A model generated the notes under the pieces. It was not told the DNA's origin, searched no databases, and was given only the letters and a program-made list of their open reading frames with translations. 51,814 nt of DNA, from assembly GCA_002490775.1 (NCBI GenBank), contig DKUR01000077.1, positions 1 to 51,814 on the forward strand. Direction: 5' to 3'. Of this stretch, positions 24,979 to 34,376 are shown piece after piece; position 1 is the stretch's first letter, and every line of letters starts with the position of its first letter. Position numbers and translations under genes: made by a program. Source of the DNA: Lachnospiraceae bacterium UBA7199. Its GTDB lineage: Bacteria > Bacillota > Clostridia > Lachnospirales > Lachnospiraceae.

Positions 24979-27120
24979 CTATATGTTTTGTATCAGGCGC
25001 TGATAGTGCCCGGTTTTTGCTGCCAGTTCTTCATGAGTACCCCGCTGAACGATCCTGCCTCTCTCCATCACAATAATCTCATCACAATCACGAATGGCGG
25101 ACAGGCGGTGTGCCACAATAATGCAGGTGCAGCCGCGCCGCTTGATATTGTCAATGATCTCTTTCTCTACAACAGGGTCCAGTGCGCTGGTCGCCTCATC
25201 CATAATCAAAACGCTTGGATTTGTCACAAGCGCCCTGGCAATCTCCAGCCGCTGCCGCTGTCCGCCGGACAAATTGCCACCTCCTTCTGTAAGTTTGAAG
25301 TCGTATGCCCCCGGCTTACTTGTGATCACATCATGAATACATGCATCCTTGGCCGCATTTACAATGTCGGCTTCCATGATACTATGATTCCACATAGTCA
25401 GATTATCCCGTATGGTTCCGGAAAACAGTGTGATTTCCTGACTGACAGTGGAAATACTTGAAGAAAGTATCTCCTTTGGAATCTTCTCAGCAGGAACACC
25501 ATCCAAAAGTACCTGGCCGCTCCAGGGCAGATATAAACCGCTTACAATCTTTGTCACTGTGGACTTGCCACAGCCGGAAGCGCCCACGAAAGCAATGGAG
25601 CTGCCATTTGGAAGTAGAAAATGAAAATCCTCCACCAAGGGTTTTTCCAGAATACTATAGCCAAAAGAAATATCCTTCAGGCACACCTCGCCTTCCAGCT
25701 TCAGTGTCATCGGCACTTTCTCTGTCTCCTTAAATTTTCTGTCCTCCTCGTACTTCATGATATCTTCCACCCGGGACATATCTGCTTTCAATGTCTGAAT
25801 TTTCTTCACAAACTCTGCCAGCTTATTTACCGGTTCTATAAATGCTGCCAACAGACTTGTATAGGCTGCCAGCATACCCGATGTAATACTTCCCCGGATC
25901 ACCAGTACGCCGCCAAACATCATCACTAATACATTGGTCACTTCCCCTGCTGCCTGGGGAATTGCATTTAAGATTTCCTGCCTTTTCCCCAGCTTTTGTT
26001 CCAGCAGGGTGGTCTTGGCATAACTTCCCAAAATCCTGCTGATATACGTATCCTCAGCGCCAGAAGCTTTTAGTGTAGCAGTAATGTTAAGTCCCGCAAA
26101 CACAAAACCGGTCAGCTTGCCTTGATCCTGCTGATACTTCATGGTAACATCGGCAATCATTTTGGAACTAAATTTAATCACAGTCAGATTAAACACCACG
26201 CTGGCAACCCCGATCAAGGTCAATGCCGGACTGTAAATAAACAGCAGTATCAGATAGAAAGCCGCCACAAAAATATTAAGAACTGTCTCTGCCAGTTCGC
26301 CAGCCAGAAAAGTACTCACATTATTATTATTTTCTACTCTCTGTGCAAGGTCGCCGGAATACCGCTGATCAAAAAAGCTGATAGGCAGCCGGAACATATG
26401 TGACAAAAACTCATGGGCCGAAACCAGTGCCATTTTATTTTGCAGCTTTTGAAGCAGCATTCCCTGATAATAAGACAGCCCCTGCTTAAAAAGGATTGTT
26501 CCTGCCATAACAGCAAGCAGGGCACTCATCCAGTCAGCATTTCCGCCCAACAGAATATCATCTATAAAAAACTGGGAAAAAACAGGAATCACCAACCCGG
26601 GAAACACCATACAAAGCCCTATGCCAAACAGAGCTGCTAAAGAGCTGTATTGCCCTTTCAGCCGTTTGGCGGCAAAGTCGATCAAGGTTCTTTTCTGTCT
26701 GCTCTTTTCAAACTTTTCCGTTATTTGGAAAGTCAATGTCACGCCAGTGAAACAGTCATCCACTTCCTCCATAGTCAGCCTTCTTTTTCCCATTGCCGGA
26801 TCATTTATGTAGGCATATTTACCTTTTACACCCTCCCAAACTACAAAATGATTGAAATTCCAGTGTATAATGCAGGGTGCCTCACATTGCAGAAGTCCGT
26901 CCAGGCTTTTTCGAAAACCTTTCGCTTCCAAACCAAACTTTCTAGCCGCCCGCAGGATGTTTTTGGCATTACAGCCATCCCTTGACACCCCTGTCTCTAT
27001 CCGCATCTGCTCCAAAGGTATGAATTTTCCGTAATAGCCCATTACCATTGCAAGAGAAGCAGCCCCGCATTCCGTTGCCTCCATCTGATAGATTGTAGGT
27101 GTCTTCACTCTTTTTTTCAT
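24979..27120 (-). CDS. C39-peptidase ABC transporter (bacteriocin export and leader cleavage)
   Basis: The 713-residue protein starts with a C39 peptidase domain: QMEATECGAASLAMV gives Cys18 and the oxyanion-hole Gln12, NHFVVWEG gives His91 and NDP gives Asp107. About six membrane segments follow, then an ATP-binding domain with GASGCGKST and LSGGQRQRLEIARAL. It would remove the leader at the double-glycine site of the precursor encoded downstream and export the core. It matches the peptidase/ATP-binding protein of NHLM-type clusters. Its gene begins five bases after the HlyD-like gene, with its ribosome site inside that gene's end. Confidence 0.93.
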   Translation of the reverse strand: MKKRVKTPTIYQMEATECGAASLAMVMGYYGKFIPLEQMRIETGVSRDGCNAKNILRAARKFGLEAKGFRKSLDGLLQCEAPCIIHWNFNHFVVWEGVKGKYAYINDPAMGKRRLTMEEVDDCFTGVTLTFQITEKFEKSRQKRTLIDFAAKRLKGQYSSLAALFGIGLCMVFPGLVIPVFSQFFIDDILLGGNADWMSALLAVMAGTILFKQGLSYYQGMLLQKLQNKMALVSAHEFLSHMFRLPISFFDQRYSGDLAQRVENNNNVSTFLAGELAETVLNIFVAAFYLILLFIYSPALTLIGVASVVFNLTVIKFSSKMIADVTMKYQQDQGKLTGFVFAGLNITATLKASGAEDTYISRILGSYAKTTLLEQKLGKRQEILNAIPQAAGEVTNVLVMMFGGVLVIRGSITSGMLAAYTSLLAAFIEPVNKLAEFVKKIQTLKADMSRVEDIMKYEEDRKFKETEKVPMTLKLEGEVCLKDISFGYSILEKPLVEDFHFLLPNGSSIAFVGASGCGKSTVTKIVSGLYLPWSGQVLLDGVPAEKIPKEILSSSISTVSQEITLFSGTIRDNLTMWNHSIMEADIVNAAKDACIHDVITSKPGAYDFKLTEGGGNLSGGQRQRLEIARALVTNPSVLIMDEATSALDPVVEKEIIDNIKRRGCTCIIVAHRLSAIRDCDEIIVMERGRIVQRGTHEELAAKTGHYQRLIQNI

Positions 27121-27124
27121 AGCA

Positions 27125-29074
27125 CTATTCCTCTTGCGCTTTTACCGTCAGCTTTTCTTTTAAATAGGGGATGAGCATTGTGATCGGCGCCTTTTCCTCT
27201 GTGACCACGCTTACTTCCACCATAGTTCCCGCATCAATTACAACGGATGCGCCTTTTTTGCTTGACCAATAATAGCCGCTTGTCGTATCCTCTGACCGCT
27301 CCAATTCACAGACCACTTCCACCACCGGGCCATTTTGTAAAAAAGACTCTACCAAATTATTGTCACCTAGCTGTTTTAGCATATCTTCTGTTGAAGTAAT
27401 ATAATCATCCACCGATACTACATAAGCTTTCATATGACCATATTCTTCTTTTTTTACTGTGCTGGGACATACCATCACTTCCATGCCCTCCTGTATCTTT
27501 TTTCCCGCACCTATCGGTATATAGCAGACCACAATACTGTCTGAATCATCGCCCATCTGTATCTTCGCCACTTCACTCCCTACTCCTAACACGCTGCCCT
27601 GGGTGACACTAATGTTAGAGATCACGCCATCTGCAGACGCACTGATTTCCATCTGCTCCCGCTGCTGCCGATATTGCTCATATTCATTTTTAAGCTGGCT
27701 TAAAATACTTCCCTTGGTGGCATAAAACTGCTTGGTAATCACTTCCAACTGATTGTCAATATTCTGCTGATCTATTGCAATCTGTACTTCCAATTGGGAT
27801 ACGGCATCCTCCAGATTCATCACCGCGGACCAGTACGTATTATACTGGCTAAGCGCCATATTATACCGGTTGGCCAGCTCTGACTGCTTCGCCTGCGCCC
27901 TGCCAAGCGCCTGCACCTTCGCAATATAATTTTGTCTCGCTGCATCATATGCACTGCCTGCCGCATCCTTTTGGGCAGAATAGCTCTCTGCTGTGCTCTG
28001 TGCCCTGTCTCTTGCTTCTGCGGCCGCTTCCTGGGCAAGCCTCTGCTGCTCCATACTCTGCTGATACTGCTGCTCCGCCGCCATCGCGCTCTCGGTCATA
28101 AATCCCTGATAAGATTGATAAGCTTTTATATATTCCTCTGCCGCCAACTGCAGCGCTTTGATTGTGCCTATGTCATCTGAGCCTGTCCCATCTTTCACAA
28201 TTTTTTCAAAATCCATGACAGACACAGTTTCCGGCGTAACCGCACCTGAATAGTTACATGCTGCAAGAATGGTATTTAGTGTTGTTTCTTTTTCCCTGTA
28301 AATGCTTTCCTGCGCCGCCTTTGCTGCCTGTAGTTTCTCATAATTATTCTTTGCCGCATTATACTGTGAGAGTGCCTGGGCATAGGCCAGCTCCGCCTGA
28401 CTTAAAGAACCGTTAGCACTCTCTAAATAACTGCCGGCTGTGGAAAACGCCGCCTGCGCCTGAGAGTAGTCAAGCTGCTCCTGTGTGCTGTCTCCCACAT
28501 ACAGACTGTTAAAGTATTCTGTCTCCACCGCCAGATACGCCTGCTCCGACTCCGCCGCCTCCAAACGTTTAACGCCCAGTTCTTCTGTCTTGTATTCCAA
28601 CAGCGCCTGATCCTGATTCAGGGCTGAATAAAGGGTAATCATCTGATTCTTAACATCCATCAGGCTCTTATTGTCCGGCGTATAAACATCATTCTCCGAG
28701 TCCATAGTGACTGCTTCCACCGCTGCTATTCTCTCCTCATACTCCCAAAGCATGTCATCAATTTCCTTGGAATCCAGAAGTGCAATGATATCTCCCCGCT
28801 TTACCTCACTGCCCTCCGTCACCAGAATTTCACTGACTGTACCGCTGCTTTTTGCATAAACAGACTGTACTCCGGCTCTGTTTACATAAATTCCATAGGA
28901 ATCCACCTCCGTCGGCAGCCTGCCAAAAATCCCCCACAGCAGGGCTGCAATAACGATTCCGGCGGCTCCAGCCAAGGAAAGCCAAAGGGTTGGTGACGTA
29001 ATCACGATCATTTTATCCAGTTGTTCCGGTGAAGATAGCTTTTCCAAAGAAGATTTTCTAAATATTTCCGCCAT
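27125..29074 (-). CDS. HlyD-like secretion protein of an NHLM-type peptide exporter
   Basis: The 649-residue protein has one N-terminal membrane helix (about 25-50) and a lipoyl-like hairpin start (VSEILVTEGSEVKRGDIIAL). A very long central region rich in Ala, Gln and Glu follows, predicted as extended coiled coil (about 110-470). A C-terminal beta domain contains ISASADGVISNISVTQG-type residues, typical of the returning lipoyl half. It would link the exporter across the Gram-positive envelope. It is the first gene of the RiPP operon. The upstream region of about 175 bases to the terminator at 29243-29278 should hold the operon promoter, which I cannot pin down. Confidence 0.88.
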   Translation of the reverse strand: MAEIFRKSSLEKLSSPEQLDKMIVITSPTLWLSLAGAAGIVIAALLWGIFGRLPTEVDSYGIYVNRAGVQSVYAKSSGTVSEILVTEGSEVKRGDIIALLDSKEIDDMLWEYEERIAAVEAVTMDSENDVYTPDNKSLMDVKNQMITLYSALNQDQALLEYKTEELGVKRLEAAESEQAYLAVETEYFNSLYVGDSTQEQLDYSQAQAAFSTAGSYLESANGSLSQAELAYAQALSQYNAAKNNYEKLQAAKAAQESIYREKETTLNTILAACNYSGAVTPETVSVMDFEKIVKDGTGSDDIGTIKALQLAAEEYIKAYQSYQGFMTESAMAAEQQYQQSMEQQRLAQEAAAEARDRAQSTAESYSAQKDAAGSAYDAARQNYIAKVQALGRAQAKQSELANRYNMALSQYNTYWSAVMNLEDAVSQLEVQIAIDQQNIDNQLEVITKQFYATKGSILSQLKNEYEQYRQQREQMEISASADGVISNISVTQGSVLGVGSEVAKIQMGDDSDSIVVCYIPIGAGKKIQEGMEVMVCPSTVKKEEYGHMKAYVVSVDDYITSTEDMLKQLGDNNLVESFLQNGPVVEVVCELERSEDTTSGYYWSSKKGASVVIDAGTMVEVSVVTEEKAPITMLIPYLKEKLTVKAQEE

Positions 29075-29220
29075 AATTCCTTATTTCTCCCAGATACTCT
29101 TTTGCATTCTCAAAATATTCTGTCTAAAAATAATCATACACTCCTAGTACGAAGAAATAGATATGCCGACATAAATCGCCCTACAATTGCATTAAATCGA
29201 CAACGAAACAGTATAATTAT

Positions 29221-29243
29221 TGCCTGGCGGCCATCCTTATGTA
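29221..29243 (+). repeat. Degenerate REP-like half copy
   Basis: The stretch GCCTGGCGGCCATCCTTATG resembles the right arm and tail of the REP-like unit seen at 137-177 and 45113-45191. It abuts the terminator of the downstream methyltransferase gene. Confidence 0.5.
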
Positions 29244-29278
29244 AAAAATGGGATAAGACCTTAAATGGTCTTATCCCA
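29243..29278 (-). terminator. Rho-independent terminator after the methyltransferase gene
   Basis: On the minus strand TGGGATAAGACC and GGTCTTATCCCA form a perfect 12-base stem with a six-base loop, followed by a run of six T. It separates the methyltransferase gene at 29301 from the RiPP operon. Confidence 0.9.
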
Positions 29279-29300
29279 CTTTAATAATTCACTTACTTTC

Positions 29301-30086
29301 TTATGTATTTTTCTTATACAATTGCAGCCACCAGTAATATCCTTCAAAAATCAAGGTTTTCCACTCTCCTTTAAAAATGGGAGCCAGCGTCTGTTCAAAC
29401 CATTTTCTGATTATCTCCGGCGGTTTGCCCTTTTCTTCAATTTGTGCATTTACATTGGACTGCAGCATCATAAATCTGACAAAGCTCTCCTGATCAAACT
29501 CATATTCTAAAAAGCAGTTTTTTTGTTTTTTCATTTCAAATCCGTAAGGCTCCACCATTTTCTGTGTCCAGACATTTTCTTTTCTTGGAGGTTTCGGGAA
29601 TTCCTTTAGGTAACTTTGATGCCACCAGTCGGTATAAACAGCATTCCCCTGCATTTGATCTGTAATCCAAAAATCGTAAATGATCAAAACCCCGTTTTTT
29701 TTCATGATTTTGAAAAGATTGGGCAAAAGTTCTTCCTCCTCCACCCAGCCGATCACGCCTGCCGCAGTGACAATATCAAAAGTATTCTCCGGTGCTTTAA
29801 TTTCTTCCGCGCTGCTTTGAAAAAAATCATAAGGCGGATTAGAATATAATGCACTTGCTTCCGCAACCATTTCACTGGAAATATCTGTACCGGTTACCCG
29901 GTCACATATCATTTTCAGGGCTTTTGAGGATAAACCTGCCCCACATCCTACATCAAGGCCCTTTGCAAAGCTTTCCCGAATATCCATGTCCTTTTTTATC
30001 AGTTCTATCATCTGGCTGTGAAGAAAAGGCCTGTCCTTTGCGTAGCCTGATGCAATTCTTTTATCGTCGAAAGATTTATTATTCAT
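29301..30086 (-). CDS. SAM-dependent methyltransferase, class I
   Basis: The 261-residue protein has motif I in GLDVGCGAGLSSKAL at about 43-57, then the ribose-binding TGTDIS and a typical motif IV region (FDIVTAAGVIGWVEE). The C-terminal half is about 100 residues with few named landmarks. The substrate is unknown; its core resembles the broad Methyltransf_11 group. Because a strong terminator lies immediately downstream, it is unlikely to be read together with the RiPP operon, although it sits on the same strand. A start at 30086 has AGGATG upstream. It is divergent from the DegV gene. Confidence 0.85.
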   Translation of the reverse strand: MNNKSFDDKRIASGYAKDRPFLHSQMIELIKKDMDIRESFAKGLDVGCGAGLSSKALKMICDRVTGTDISSEMVAEASALYSNPPYDFFQSSAEEIKAPENTFDIVTAAGVIGWVEEEELLPNLFKIMKKNGVLIIYDFWITDQMQGNAVYTDWWHQSYLKEFPKPPRKENVWTQKMVEPYGFEMKKQKNCFLEYEFDQESFVRFMMLQSNVNAQIEEKGKPPEIIRKWFEQTLAPIFKGEWKTLIFEGYYWWLQLYKKNT

Positions 30087-30213
30087 ACTGCATCCTCCCC
30101 GTTTACAGTATATTCATTTCTCCCAATAAAGTCAAAAAACATATATGCAGTTTTAAAAACCACTTAACAAAGCAATTATTATTATTAAATATAAAATCAA
30201 TGACCAGTTTATA

Positions 30214-30242
30214 TTGATAATTTTTACCAGGAGTGGTAATGT
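30214..30242 (+). promoter_or_regulatory. Promoter with operator-like dyad before the DegV gene
   Basis: TTGATA (30214-30219), a 17-base spacer and TAATGT (30237-30242) form a plausible promoter. The dyad TTACCA-GGAG-TGGTAA (30224-30239) overlaps the spacer, where a repressor could block RNA polymerase. Confidence 0.5.
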
Positions 30243-30305
30243 ATTATTACTATATGAATCAACACTTTGAATCAACTATATCATGGAAGGATAAATATAA
30301 GCTGT

Positions 30306-31214
30306 ATGAGTGAAACATTCCAAATTTTCAGTGACGGTTCCTGTGATCTGCCACCAGAACTTACAAAAGAAAAAAATATTATTGTAGTGCCTTTTTATGT
30401 ATCTTTTGATGATTCTCATTATCAAAAAGAAATTGTTGAAATTGGAATTCGGGACTTCTATCAAAAGATGGTGGATGAGCCCAATGTATATCCCAAGTCT
30501 TCCATGCCTTCCACACAGGATTACATGGATGCATTTCTTCCTGTAGTCAAACAGGGAATTCCTATCATCTGCATTTGCATCACTACAAAATTCAGCGGTT
30601 CTATGCAGTCTGCCATCAATGCAAAAAATATACTGCTGGAAAGCTACCCTGATGCACGTATTGCAGTAATCGACGCTACTGTCAATACCGTTTTACAGGG
30701 ACAGTATGTATTAGAAGCCGTCCGTATGCAGGAAAGCGGTGCCAGTTATGAAAAAACGATAAGCAGATTAGAAGCCATCAAATCCACCGGACGCATCTTT
30801 TTTACTGTAGGAAATATGGAATATCTTAAGCATGGCGGCAGGATAGGTAAAGTAGCCAGCATTGCCGGAAGCGTCCTTGGCATCAAACCAATCATCACTT
30901 TAAAACAGGGAGAAATTTTTCCTTCGGGAATCGCCCGCGGCAGAAAAAAATCTATGGAAAAAACGATCAATCTTATTATAAATTATTTGGAGGAACTAAA
31001 AGAACCCATCTGCCATTTCAGTGTGGCTGTCGGCTATGGGTATGACTATGAAGAGGCTGTAATCTATCGTGATACTGTTTTTAAAATTTTAAATGAAAAA
31101 TATGGATTACAGGAGCTTCCCATCTATCAGATCGGTGCAACTATCGGGGTTCACACCGGGCCTTATCCTTTAGGGCTTGGAATTATTCGAAAGTCTGTAA
31201 TTATAACAGGATAA
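30306..31214 (+). CDS. DegV-family fatty-acid-binding protein
   Basis: The 302-residue protein has family landmarks: DGSCDLPPEL near the start, a Ser/Thr/Pro-rich KSSMPSTQDY stretch, the lipid-binding TTKFSGSMQSA motif and GGRIGK at about 185-190. DegV proteins bind one fatty acid and pass it to a fatty-acid kinase for phospholipid synthesis. The ATG at 30306 has GGAAGG 13 bases upstream; a TTG upstream in the same frame is less likely. It is a single gene between a promoter-operator and a strong terminator. No FakA kinase is in the window. Confidence 0.92.
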   Translation: MSETFQIFSDGSCDLPPELTKEKNIIVVPFYVSFDDSHYQKEIVEIGIRDFYQKMVDEPNVYPKSSMPSTQDYMDAFLPVVKQGIPIICICITTKFSGSMQSAINAKNILLESYPDARIAVIDATVNTVLQGQYVLEAVRMQESGASYEKTISRLEAIKSTGRIFFTVGNMEYLKHGGRIGKVASIAGSVLGIKPIITLKQGEIFPSGIARGRKKSMEKTINLIINYLEELKEPICHFSVAVGYGYDYEEAVIYRDTVFKILNEKYGLQELPIYQIGATIGVHTGPYPLGLGIIRKSVIITG

Positions 31215-31241
31215 TGAACATGCGCTGCAAGGCGCACCTGC

Positions 31242-31281
31242 AAAAACAAAAATGCGGAAAAATTCTCCGCATTTTTGTTTT
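31242..31281. terminator. Bidirectional terminator between DegV and CofE-like genes
   Basis: AAAAATGCGGA and TCCGCATTTTT form an 11-base stem flanked by A and T runs, so it can stop transcription from both sides. The two genes converge here. Confidence 0.92.
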
Positions 31282-31293
31282 TATTACAATAAG

Positions 31294-32484
31294 CTAACTT
31301 ACATAGTTGTCAAAATATCCCTGAATCAGTATCACAGGCGTTCCCTTATCTCCGGAACCGCTGGTCAGATCACATAAAGATCCAATTAAATCTGTTAATC
31401 TTCTGGGTGTCGTTCCCTGAGAAGCCATATCTCCCACCAGATTATCTTTCTTTTCTCTGATACGGTTAGAAATCGCTTCTTTTAACGCATCCCCGGATAA
31501 ATCCTTAAAATCATTGTCTGCCAGATATTTCAGCTTAACTTCATTAGGGGTTCCCTCAAGGCCGGGTGTACTGGCAGGAGACACACAAGGATCTGCAAGC
31601 TCCCAAATCTTGCCCACCGGATCTTTAAACGCACCATCTCCATACACCATAACTTCCACATGCTTTCCGCATCTATCAAGAATTTCCTTTTGAATATCCA
31701 TTACCAGATCTGTACATTCTCTGGGGAAAAGCTTGATGGTATCCTCTGTAGATTTATTAGAGCCAAGCAGTCCATATTTTTCATTACACCCGCTTCCATT
31801 TACCGGGCTGGTTAAAATGTCATCCATTCCCATTACGACCTCAGCGCCTGCTGCCTTTAACAGTCTCTTGGTACGCGCTCTTGTATGAATATCACAATTC
31901 AGCACCTTCTTGGTATAGGGAAGAATGCTGCGGCAGTCGTTTGCAAAAATAATTTCTACCTCTGCTCCGGCTTCTTTAATCAGTTCCCCGTAATAAGCAA
32001 CATAGTCTACTCCTGTAAAGGGATGTTTATTTTCTCCAAAAAGCTCTCTATATTTTTCCAAGGTAAGAACATCGCTGTAAGGATTGATTCCGGCCTCATC
32101 CAGTTGATCTAGGGAAACCAGTTCATTTCCCACTTCATCACTGGGATAGCTAAGCATCAGCACTACCTTTTTTGCACCCATAGCAATACCTCTTAAGCAG
32201 ATTGCAAAACGGTTTCTGGACAAAATCGGAAAAATAACCCCTATGGTATCTCCTCCTAATTTTGTTCTCACATCCTCTGCAATGGCTTCTACCGACGCAT
32301 AATTGCCTTGGGATCTTGCAACCACTGATTCTGTGACTGCTATCACGTCCCTGTCACGAATTTCAAATCCTTCCGCCTTAGCTGCTTCTAAGACACTGTC
32401 TGTAACGATCTTCACCAGATCATCGCCTTCCCTGATAATGGGACAGCGGATTCCTCTTGATACGGTTCCAACTTTTCTTTCCAT
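31294..32484 (-). CDS. CofE-like (coenzyme F420-0:glutamate ligase family) protein
   Basis: The roughly 396-residue protein has the N-terminal CofE-like region (DVIAVTESVVARSQGNY, then FAICLRGIAMGAKKVVLML) and later metal- and GTP-linked stretches such as YGDGAFKDPVGKIWELADP. The start at 32484 follows a GGAGG located in the codons of an upstream ATG at 32496, which is an alternative. In archaea and actinomycetes the family attaches Glu to F420 precursors. Clostridia are not known to make F420 and no other F420 gene is in the window, so this likely performs another amide-ligase reaction. It stands alone. Confidence 0.8.
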   Translation of the reverse strand: MERKVGTVSRGIRCPIIREGDDLVKIVTDSVLEAAKAEGFEIRDRDVIAVTESVVARSQGNYASVEAIAEDVRTKLGGDTIGVIFPILSRNRFAICLRGIAMGAKKVVLMLSYPSDEVGNELVSLDQLDEAGINPYSDVLTLEKYRELFGENKHPFTGVDYVAYYGELIKEAGAEVEIIFANDCRSILPYTKKVLNCDIHTRARTKRLLKAAGAEVVMGMDDILTSPVNGSGCNEKYGLLGSNKSTEDTIKLFPRECTDLVMDIQKEILDRCGKHVEVMVYGDGAFKDPVGKIWELADPCVSPASTPGLEGTPNEVKLKYLADNDFKDLSGDALKEAISNRIREKKDNLVGDMASQGTTPRRLTDLIGSLCDLTSGSGDKGTPVILIQGYFDNYVS

Positions 32485-32677
32485 TTTATCCTCCATTCAA
32501 ACTTTTCTCCCTTAGTCAAATTCCTGATGACTGCCTGCATTCACATCCACTATAAACATAAGCACTGACGCCACCTTTTTTATTATAATATAATTAAATA
32601 AAAAAGAAAAGAATTTCTGCACTCCATGTCACCTTATCTTATCCTGATACGTTTATGATATATAGGAGGTCAAACGT

Positions 32678-33142
32678 ATGAACATAGAAAAGGCAGTACT
32701 AAAACATAGTAACATGCTTTATAAAATATGTATTGTAATGTTGTGTAACGAGCAGGATACACAGGACGCTGTTCAGGATACCTTCTGCCGATACCTTGAA
32801 AAAAAACCGGAATTTACAAGCCCTGAGCACGAAAAAGCATGGCTGATCCGGGTAGCTGCCAATATCTGCCGGGACATGCTGCGTTTTAAAGCCAGACATC
32901 CAAAAATTTCTATTGATGATCTGTCCCATCAGCTTGCCGCACCTGAGCAAAAAGAAATTCTTACGGAATTAATGGAACTTCCTCCCAGGCAGAAAATCGT
33001 AATCTACCTTTATTATGTAGATGGCTATAGTGTAAAAGAAATTTCCGGCATCTTAAAAGTAAGTGAAAGCGCAGTAAAAAAAAGACTGCAGAGGGGCAGG
33101 GAGTCCCTGCGCACAGCATGGAAGGAGGCATACAGCAAATGA
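32678..33142 (+). CDS. ECF-type RNA polymerase sigma factor
   Basis: The 154-residue protein has the two conserved sigma-70 regions. Region 2 (DTQDAVQDTFCRYLEK, later KAWLIRVAANICRDMLR) lies in the first 75 residues, and region 4 (PPRQKIVIYLYYVDGYSVKE) with the HTH in the last 60. It lacks region 3, as ECF factors do. AGGAGG lies upstream of the start. It overlaps the downstream membrane-protein gene by four bases (ATGA), a usual arrangement for a sigma factor and its cognate anti-sigma or sensor. The signal is unknown. Confidence 0.92.
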   Translation: MNIEKAVLKHSNMLYKICIVMLCNEQDTQDAVQDTFCRYLEKKPEFTSPEHEKAWLIRVAANICRDMLRFKARHPKISIDDLSHQLAAPEQKEILTELMELPPRQKIVIYLYYVDGYSVKEISGILKVSESAVKKRLQRGRESLRTAWKEAYSK

Positions 33143-34323
33143 ACAATACCAATATAAAGGAAGTCATGGATCAAATTAATATTTCTCAGGATATACAGAA
33201 AAAAATTATTAGAAATTTGTGTAAGCAGACGATAGAAGAAAGATATCAATACAATTATAAGCCGAAATACGTGAAAAAAATGCTTTTAAGCGCGGCAGCT
33301 ATTCTTTTGGTCATTGGTGCTGTCAGTATTCCTGTACAGGCCGGCATCCGATATCTGGTAAAGCAGCGAATGGAAAGTATTCCCCAGGAAGAAATGCAAA
33401 ACACCCTTACCATGCTAAAGTCACAATCTGTCAGTGCCGACAGTTTTTCAAGGAGCTATTCCAGCGACGAAAAAGAACGAATGACCGAGCTTTTTCAATC
33501 CTATCAAAAGGGCACTTTCCCTGAGGGCGAGCTTCTTCTTCTGGAAGAAGGCACAGAAATCCCCGAAAACACCCTTTGTTATGAAAAAATCACTGGCTGC
33601 TTTTATTTGCCTGACCGCAGCCTGACAGATGAAGAGCTTTTACAGATTATTGATTTTAATTACAAAAGAGAGTACAGTCTGACACTGAATCCTGAAGTTC
33701 AGTCCATGATAGAGCTACAGAAAAAAGAGCAGGCAGAAATCAAAGCGCAGATACAAAAGCAGCAAAGCAGCATCAGTGAAATGGAAGCCGCATTATCCGC
33801 ACAAAAATGGATGGACTCCCTTTTCGGATTGTCTACGGAAGGTATGGAAGAAACCATTTATCTGGATAACGACAGCTTTGATATTCCCACTTACCATGTC
33901 ACCTACGATATTCAAAGCAATTGCTATTACTATTTTTCCATCAGCACCATAGATGGTACAGTTCTATCTTTCCAAAGAAACACCGTAGACCTGTTAGAGC
34001 TTCCTGACATTACAGAATCACAGGCACGGTTACAGATGGATGAAAATTATCAGACTGCCCAAGCTATTTTAAGCAATCAGGCAGGTATCCACGAAGATTT
34101 TACAAATGTATACTGTCACTACATCGCAGCGGATGGATATATCACTTCCAGAAACCTGGCATACTTTTTTTTAACATCCAGTGAAAAGATTTACAAAGTA
34201 AGTTTCTACAGCGGCACCAATGAATTTTTCGATTACAAACAAGTCTCTCCTGAAGCATACAGGCAGATGAGAGAACGGGAAGAAGTTACAATCCTTTCCC
34301 TTTCCCCGGGAAATGAAAACTGA
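33139..34323 (+). CDS. Membrane protein, likely anti-sigma partner of the ECF factor
   Basis: The 394-residue protein starts at the ATG in the overlap with the sigma stop codon, behind GGAGG ten bases upstream. Residues 1-45 are basic and cytoplasmic, one membrane helix spans about 46-66 (MLLSAAAILLVIGAVSIPVQ), and the rest is outside. The extracytoplasmic part has an acidic/Glu-rich stretch, a coiled coil around 195-220 (IELQKKEQAEIKAQIQKQQ) and beta-rich C-terminal repeats. This resembles DUF4179-type anti-sigma-like proteins found beside ECF factors in Clostridia. A zinc-binding anti-sigma motif is not visible. A terminator follows. Confidence 0.75.
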   Translation: MNNTNIKEVMDQINISQDIQKKIIRNLCKQTIEERYQYNYKPKYVKKMLLSAAAILLVIGAVSIPVQAGIRYLVKQRMESIPQEEMQNTLTMLKSQSVSADSFSRSYSSDEKERMTELFQSYQKGTFPEGELLLLEEGTEIPENTLCYEKITGCFYLPDRSLTDEELLQIIDFNYKREYSLTLNPEVQSMIELQKKEQAEIKAQIQKQQSSISEMEAALSAQKWMDSLFGLSTEGMEETIYLDNDSFDIPTYHVTYDIQSNCYYYFSISTIDGTVLSFQRNTVDLLELPDITESQARLQMDENYQTAQAILSNQAGIHEDFTNVYCHYIAADGYITSRNLAYFFLTSSEKIYKVSFYSGTNEFFDYKQVSPEAYRQMREREEVTILSLSPGNEN

Positions 34324-34340
34324 TACCATTTTAGATGACT

Positions 34341-34376
34341 GGGTGCATTATTACTCTAAATGCACCCTTTTGTTTT
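34341..34376 (+). terminator. Terminator after the sigma/anti-sigma operon
   Basis: GGGTGCATT and AATGCACCC form a nine-base stem, followed by TTTTGTTTTT. The stop codon of the converging ABC permease gene lies within its loop. Confidence 0.85.

Noticed and set aside
25094..26985. Plus strand open frames opposite the C39 transporter
   Set aside because: They arise from the codon pattern of the real gene and show no family features.
29301..30086. Methyltransferase as part of the RiPP operon
   Set aside because: A strong terminator separates it from the operon, though a functional link cannot be excluded.
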